From Pezizomycotina sp. ARF18 (Eukaryota; Ascomycota), in contig AZLU01000210.1 of NCBI GenBank assembly GCA_002224055.1, forward strand, positions 1 through 37,166: a stretch of DNA of 37,166 bases. The letters are read 5' to 3'. A program made the translations under genes and the position numbers. Of the stretch, positions 33,776 through 37,166 are shown piece after piece. Numbering within the stretch: position 1 is the stretch's first letter; every line of letters begins with the position of its first letter. The notes under the pieces were generated by a model that made no database searches, was not told where the DNA came from, and saw only the letters and a program-made list of their open reading frames with translations.

Positions 33776-36595
33776 GGCAATATTGCTATTTAAAATAAAC
33801 AGTTAGTGTATACGCTTAAATATTGATTCAACCGACCTTTCATTACCTTATATCCAAGTAACAGATACAATATCCACGGGATAGTTGTATTTCTTCCCCT
33901 CGATCATATAAAGTAAATAAATTTGCGAAATGAATAGAAATCGGGAACGGACCATGAACTATCCTGGCTCAAGCAAGTGTCGCTGGATGCAAAATGTCCA
34001 GAGTTCAACAAAACAAAAAACAAACGTCAAGCAGTCGAAAAGAAGTCTTCCAAAAGCTAATGGGTGCAGGAACAAAGACAATCGTGGAATACTAGAAGCC
34101 GTCGATGTTAGTTAAAAAAAAATCTGGTAAAATTGCCAATGTCAAGTTTCATAACTAAGCCGTAAAAGTCAAGAAAGAAATATCGCATCCAGTCGTAGAA
34201 AAGACTTAACAAAATTTCATCAAGATACTACTCATACAATAGTATCCAAAAATGTAGAAAGAAAACTAGGGGGAAAAAAGACGAATAGAAATAATTGAAC
34301 AATCGAACAAGACTATTGAATAAATCCCTAATGAACAGCGAAAGAATAACTCTCTATCGAGCTATCTTTACCACTCCATTATAAGAAAATATAAAAGGAA
34401 ATAAAGGACGATTTTCCTCTTCTTTCTTTACAAGAAACAAAAATAAAATATCATCATAAACATATAATAGTAATGTAAAGGAGAAGAGGAAGACTTTTAT
34501 TTTATTATAATTCTTACCTCTGGAAGTATAACGGGTGGTGCTTACCCAAACCGCTGGGTCCAATTAAAGAGAGATAGCGGTAGGACCGAGTTGCTTTTCA
34601 TAAGGGGGGAAGACCGTCAAATGGGTAAGCGATCGACCTTGCAGATAACCGTGTTTCTCAAAAATGTATCTGGCATCCCACAAATTTTATTTAGTATGGA
34701 TTTAATATTACTATTCGTCTTCCTTTCTGTTCTCTCAACACAATAACAAGGTATTGTCTATCGATAGCAATAATTAACAGGAATAATATAACACTCACTT
34801 TTTTAAGGATCGTAGGCAGCGTCTTGAAAGCTGACTGTGCTTTTTGACAAATCGAAAAAGGACAAATCCCTGGTCGTTTGCCCTACTTCACCGCCAGTCA
34901 GTCAGGTGTTACTCAATCTCAAAAGGTAAAAAAAGTCGTAAAGCAATTACACGTTAGCTGGAAAGGGCTTATAGAAAATAAAGTGAGTTAAAATATCTTT
35001 TAACCTTCCATAAGAGGATCTTTCTTGATTCTTTTTTTCTCCTAATATTTTAGAGTCCCTCGTCTTTTTTTTTTTTTTTTTTTTTTTTGCAGTGCTCTCT
35101 AGTTGTGGTCCTTTAATTTTCGTCTTTTTACTTTTTGTGTCAAAATCTCTTTAACCAACAGGGCCGAAGATGTGGGCCGCTTCCAATCGAGCAGGTCCAA
35201 CACCCCTTAAGCGGATATGATTGCCCTTCAGAGCATACTCGGAGTTGTTAAGAAAAGGGAAAAAAAAAAGTTAAAGAAATTCTTGTATCGAAACGATCCA
35301 AGTTTGAACTTGAAGGATTGAAAGTGAAGGGGGGGATAAGCAGTGGAAAGGGAAATGGAAAAATACGATCAAATCAGACCTCCTTCTGTTTCTCTTTTTT
35401 TTTTTTTTTTTTCTGAGATAAATATCTCCTCGACATCACAAACGACATTTATCTGTAGTCAATATGGAAATCAAAAGAATGGAAGGGCATTGCAAGACAA
35501 ACTTCCCGCCCTCAAACGAGAAAACAATAGTGAAAAATTTTAACCAAAATAAATAACGGCGATGTAAAGCGAAATAAGAGCATTTACCTGATAATTCCGA
35601 GAAATTTGTGGCGCCGAAATCGGCTTCTGCAAGACAAGCCTCCAGAGGTGGAGAGCAGATTTGAATACGGAGGGTTATGAGGTTGAAGCGAAAAATCGAT
35701 CTTGCTTGTGATCAATTAGAATAGTCTCAAGTGGATACCCCTGGGACTATTTTCTAAAGACGTCAAGCGTCTTTTCTTTCCATGCGAAACTTTTCTGTTC
35801 GTTCGAAATTTCCTGCCTGTCAGAGCCCGCTGTCTGGTTGATAATAATATTACGGAAGCCGCTGCCGTTTGTCGAAGGGTTTCGTATCTTATTGCAGAAC
35901 CGAAAAGCATTACACTCAAGGCAAGACGCAACTCGTGCTGGTCGCTCAACTTGAATATCTTTTTTTTTTCTACAAGCCTGTCGAGGACTCTTTCAAGTTT
36001 ATCTCAGCGTGACAATATGCATGTGATTTTCCCGTCAAATCCTTACGATACGAGGTTTTGATGATCTGTTCGCCGGAGGTTCCTCAAATGTAAGCGTCTG
36101 AAGAAAACTGTCGTGAAATCGATATATATTATTGAAATCTTTCCAGATTGCTGCCGGCAATGGGCGATCTTCCTTAAAGAATTGACGGGCGATAGATACG
36201 ACCGACGTAGAAATGAAAAGCGGTGATACTGCTGAAACGATGTTGATAAGAATAGGGGGCTTAAACGTCAAGAAAAGCCTGATAACGACGGATGTTATTG
36301 CGATCCTGTGAGTGTTTCGAAATGCGATCAGGTCCTCTCTCTAAGGCTTGGAGAAAACAAACAAACGGAGGACCGGCAAACAGAGGCGTTCGTCGTGATG
36401 TAGTTTTCGAAACAAGACAGAAAAAGAGAAGAAGAAAAAGGAAAGGAATAGAAATCATAAAAGAACAAAAAGAACAGTAGAAGAAAAGGAAAAACAGACT
36501 GAGGAAAGTTGGAATGAATTTACAACCCTCAACCACGCGAGAGAGGTGAAAAAATAAAACAAAAAAGGAAAAGAAAAAAAGCAAGGATAATACTG

Positions 36596-36642
36596 AAATA
36601 ATAATAATAATAAAATAATAATAATAATAATAAACAATAATA
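36596..36642. repeat. (AAT)n trinucleotide microsatellite
   Basis: About fourteen AAT/ATA units with two interruptions, the complement-strand counterpart of the ATT array at 26196-26232. Confidence 0.9.
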
Positions 36643-36886
36643 GTATCAGTTATTAGTGTGTAGTAATTGTAAATCGTCGCCCACTAACCAGCGACCACTG
36701 AAAAGGGCTCCTTCTAGCGTGAGAGTAAGTCTGGCTGAGAAACAACCAGTAAATTAAAAAATTGACAGTGATAGTATTAGTATATCGCTGTTCTACTGCT
36801 ATATAGTATAGTTCTTTTTCCTTTCCTTCGATCCTGCCCGTCTTCCGTCGTCGTCGTCCTCTCTCGCTGTTCTTGTCTGGTCTCTG

Positions 36887-36900
36887 AAAAAAAAATTTTT

Positions 36901-36931
<31 letters not shown>

Positions 36932-36934
36932 TTT
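36887..36934. repeat. A9-T7 followed by (ATTT)n
   Basis: Nine A, seven T, then about eight ATTT units. Similar in build to the array at 22552-22611, where tetranucleotide repeats also abut an A/T junction. Confidence 0.9.
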
Positions 36935-37166
36935 TGAATATTGTTAATAAAATTGCCCTGGTCTGCGCATTTAATTCGCCGGCAGTCTCTCTCTCTTTTT
37001 TTTTTTAACACTCAGAAATTCTTACCAGTTCCAACGCACCCTGGGACGACGACAATTACATCCGGAACTACAGAACGTCCAATAATAATAATCATCTTAT
37101 TCCTGTCTCCACCCACGTTTACGGTTTATCCCTCTAGACCCCAGTTGAACACCCCCCGGCAAGAAA

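Larger units (their letters stand above)
33776..37166. other. Upstream spacer of Num1/ApsA and window end
   Basis: 3.4 kb without a gene I can support. It holds T22 (about 35067-35088), an AAT array (36596-36642) and A9-T7 running into ATTT repeats (36887-36934). Minus-strand open frames at 35716-35949 and 36035-36271 have fairly complex composition but begin at non-ATG codons, lack motifs and show no clear splice structure; they may be parts of an unrecognised gene. Confidence 0.45.

Noticed and set aside
36035-36271. Minus-strand frame with fairly complex composition (PLPAAIWKDFNNIYRFHDS)
   Set aside because: Non-ATG start, no flanking exons that I could join, no family resemblance.
1-37166. 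Search for tRNA, rRNA, CRISPR arrays, transposase or reverse transcriptase genes
   Set aside because: No tRNA A/B-box pair, rRNA segment, spaced repeat array or transposase/RT motif was found by eye on either strand.

Overview
This window is nuclear DNA of a fungus, most likely a filamentous ascomycete (Pezizomycotina). The evidence is short GT-AG introns (52-122 nt) with CTAAY-like branch points, an ApsA/Num1-type cortical anchor with its PH domain, a Pga2 homologue, two small GPI-anchored secreted proteins and a mitochondrial serine hydroxymethyltransferase. Genes are far apart (ten supported genes in 37 kb). The spacers are AT-rich and full of A/T homopolymers, TA, ATT and TTTA microsatellites. 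I cannot fix the class or genus.

Layout: 1325-4107 (-) RING + ZZ-like zinc fingers + SH3 protein; 6232-6303 a 54-bp fold-back element between 9-bp direct repeats; 6985-7401 (-) Pga2 homologue; 9867-10758 (+) Cys-rich GPI-anchored protein; 11595-12306 (-) small fungal protein with an HTH-like stretch; 13046-13775 (+) probable single-pass membrane protein; 13921-14874 (-) 2-haloacid dehalogenase-type HAD hydrolase; 17223-18329 (+) mostly disordered protein with a conserved-looking acidic C-terminus; 20197-22394 (+) mitochondrial SHMT with eight introns; 26757-27333 (+) second GPI-anchored protein; 29399-33775 (-) Num1/ApsA homologue. The largest spacers (4108-6984, 7402-9866, 14875-17222, 22395-26756, 33776-37166) hold no gene I can support, apart from one weak candidate at 24285-24782 (-).

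Almost every gene has its reading frame broken several times, nearly always as if one base were missing from a short run, while splice sites and protein motifs stay intact. In SHMT seven such losses can be placed, and restoring them gives a CDS length that is an exact multiple of three. This looks like deletion-type sequencing error in an unpolished long-read assembly rather than gene death. Exon spans below are therefore whole-gene spans, and protein lengths are estimates.

The genes do not form a cluster or pathway. They are ordinary housekeeping and surface functions: one-carbon metabolism, secretory-pathway trafficking, nuclear positioning, ubiquitin ligation and cell wall. The most notable items are the RING/ZZ/SH3 architecture, the tiny transposon-like fold-back and the abundance of long A/T tracts.
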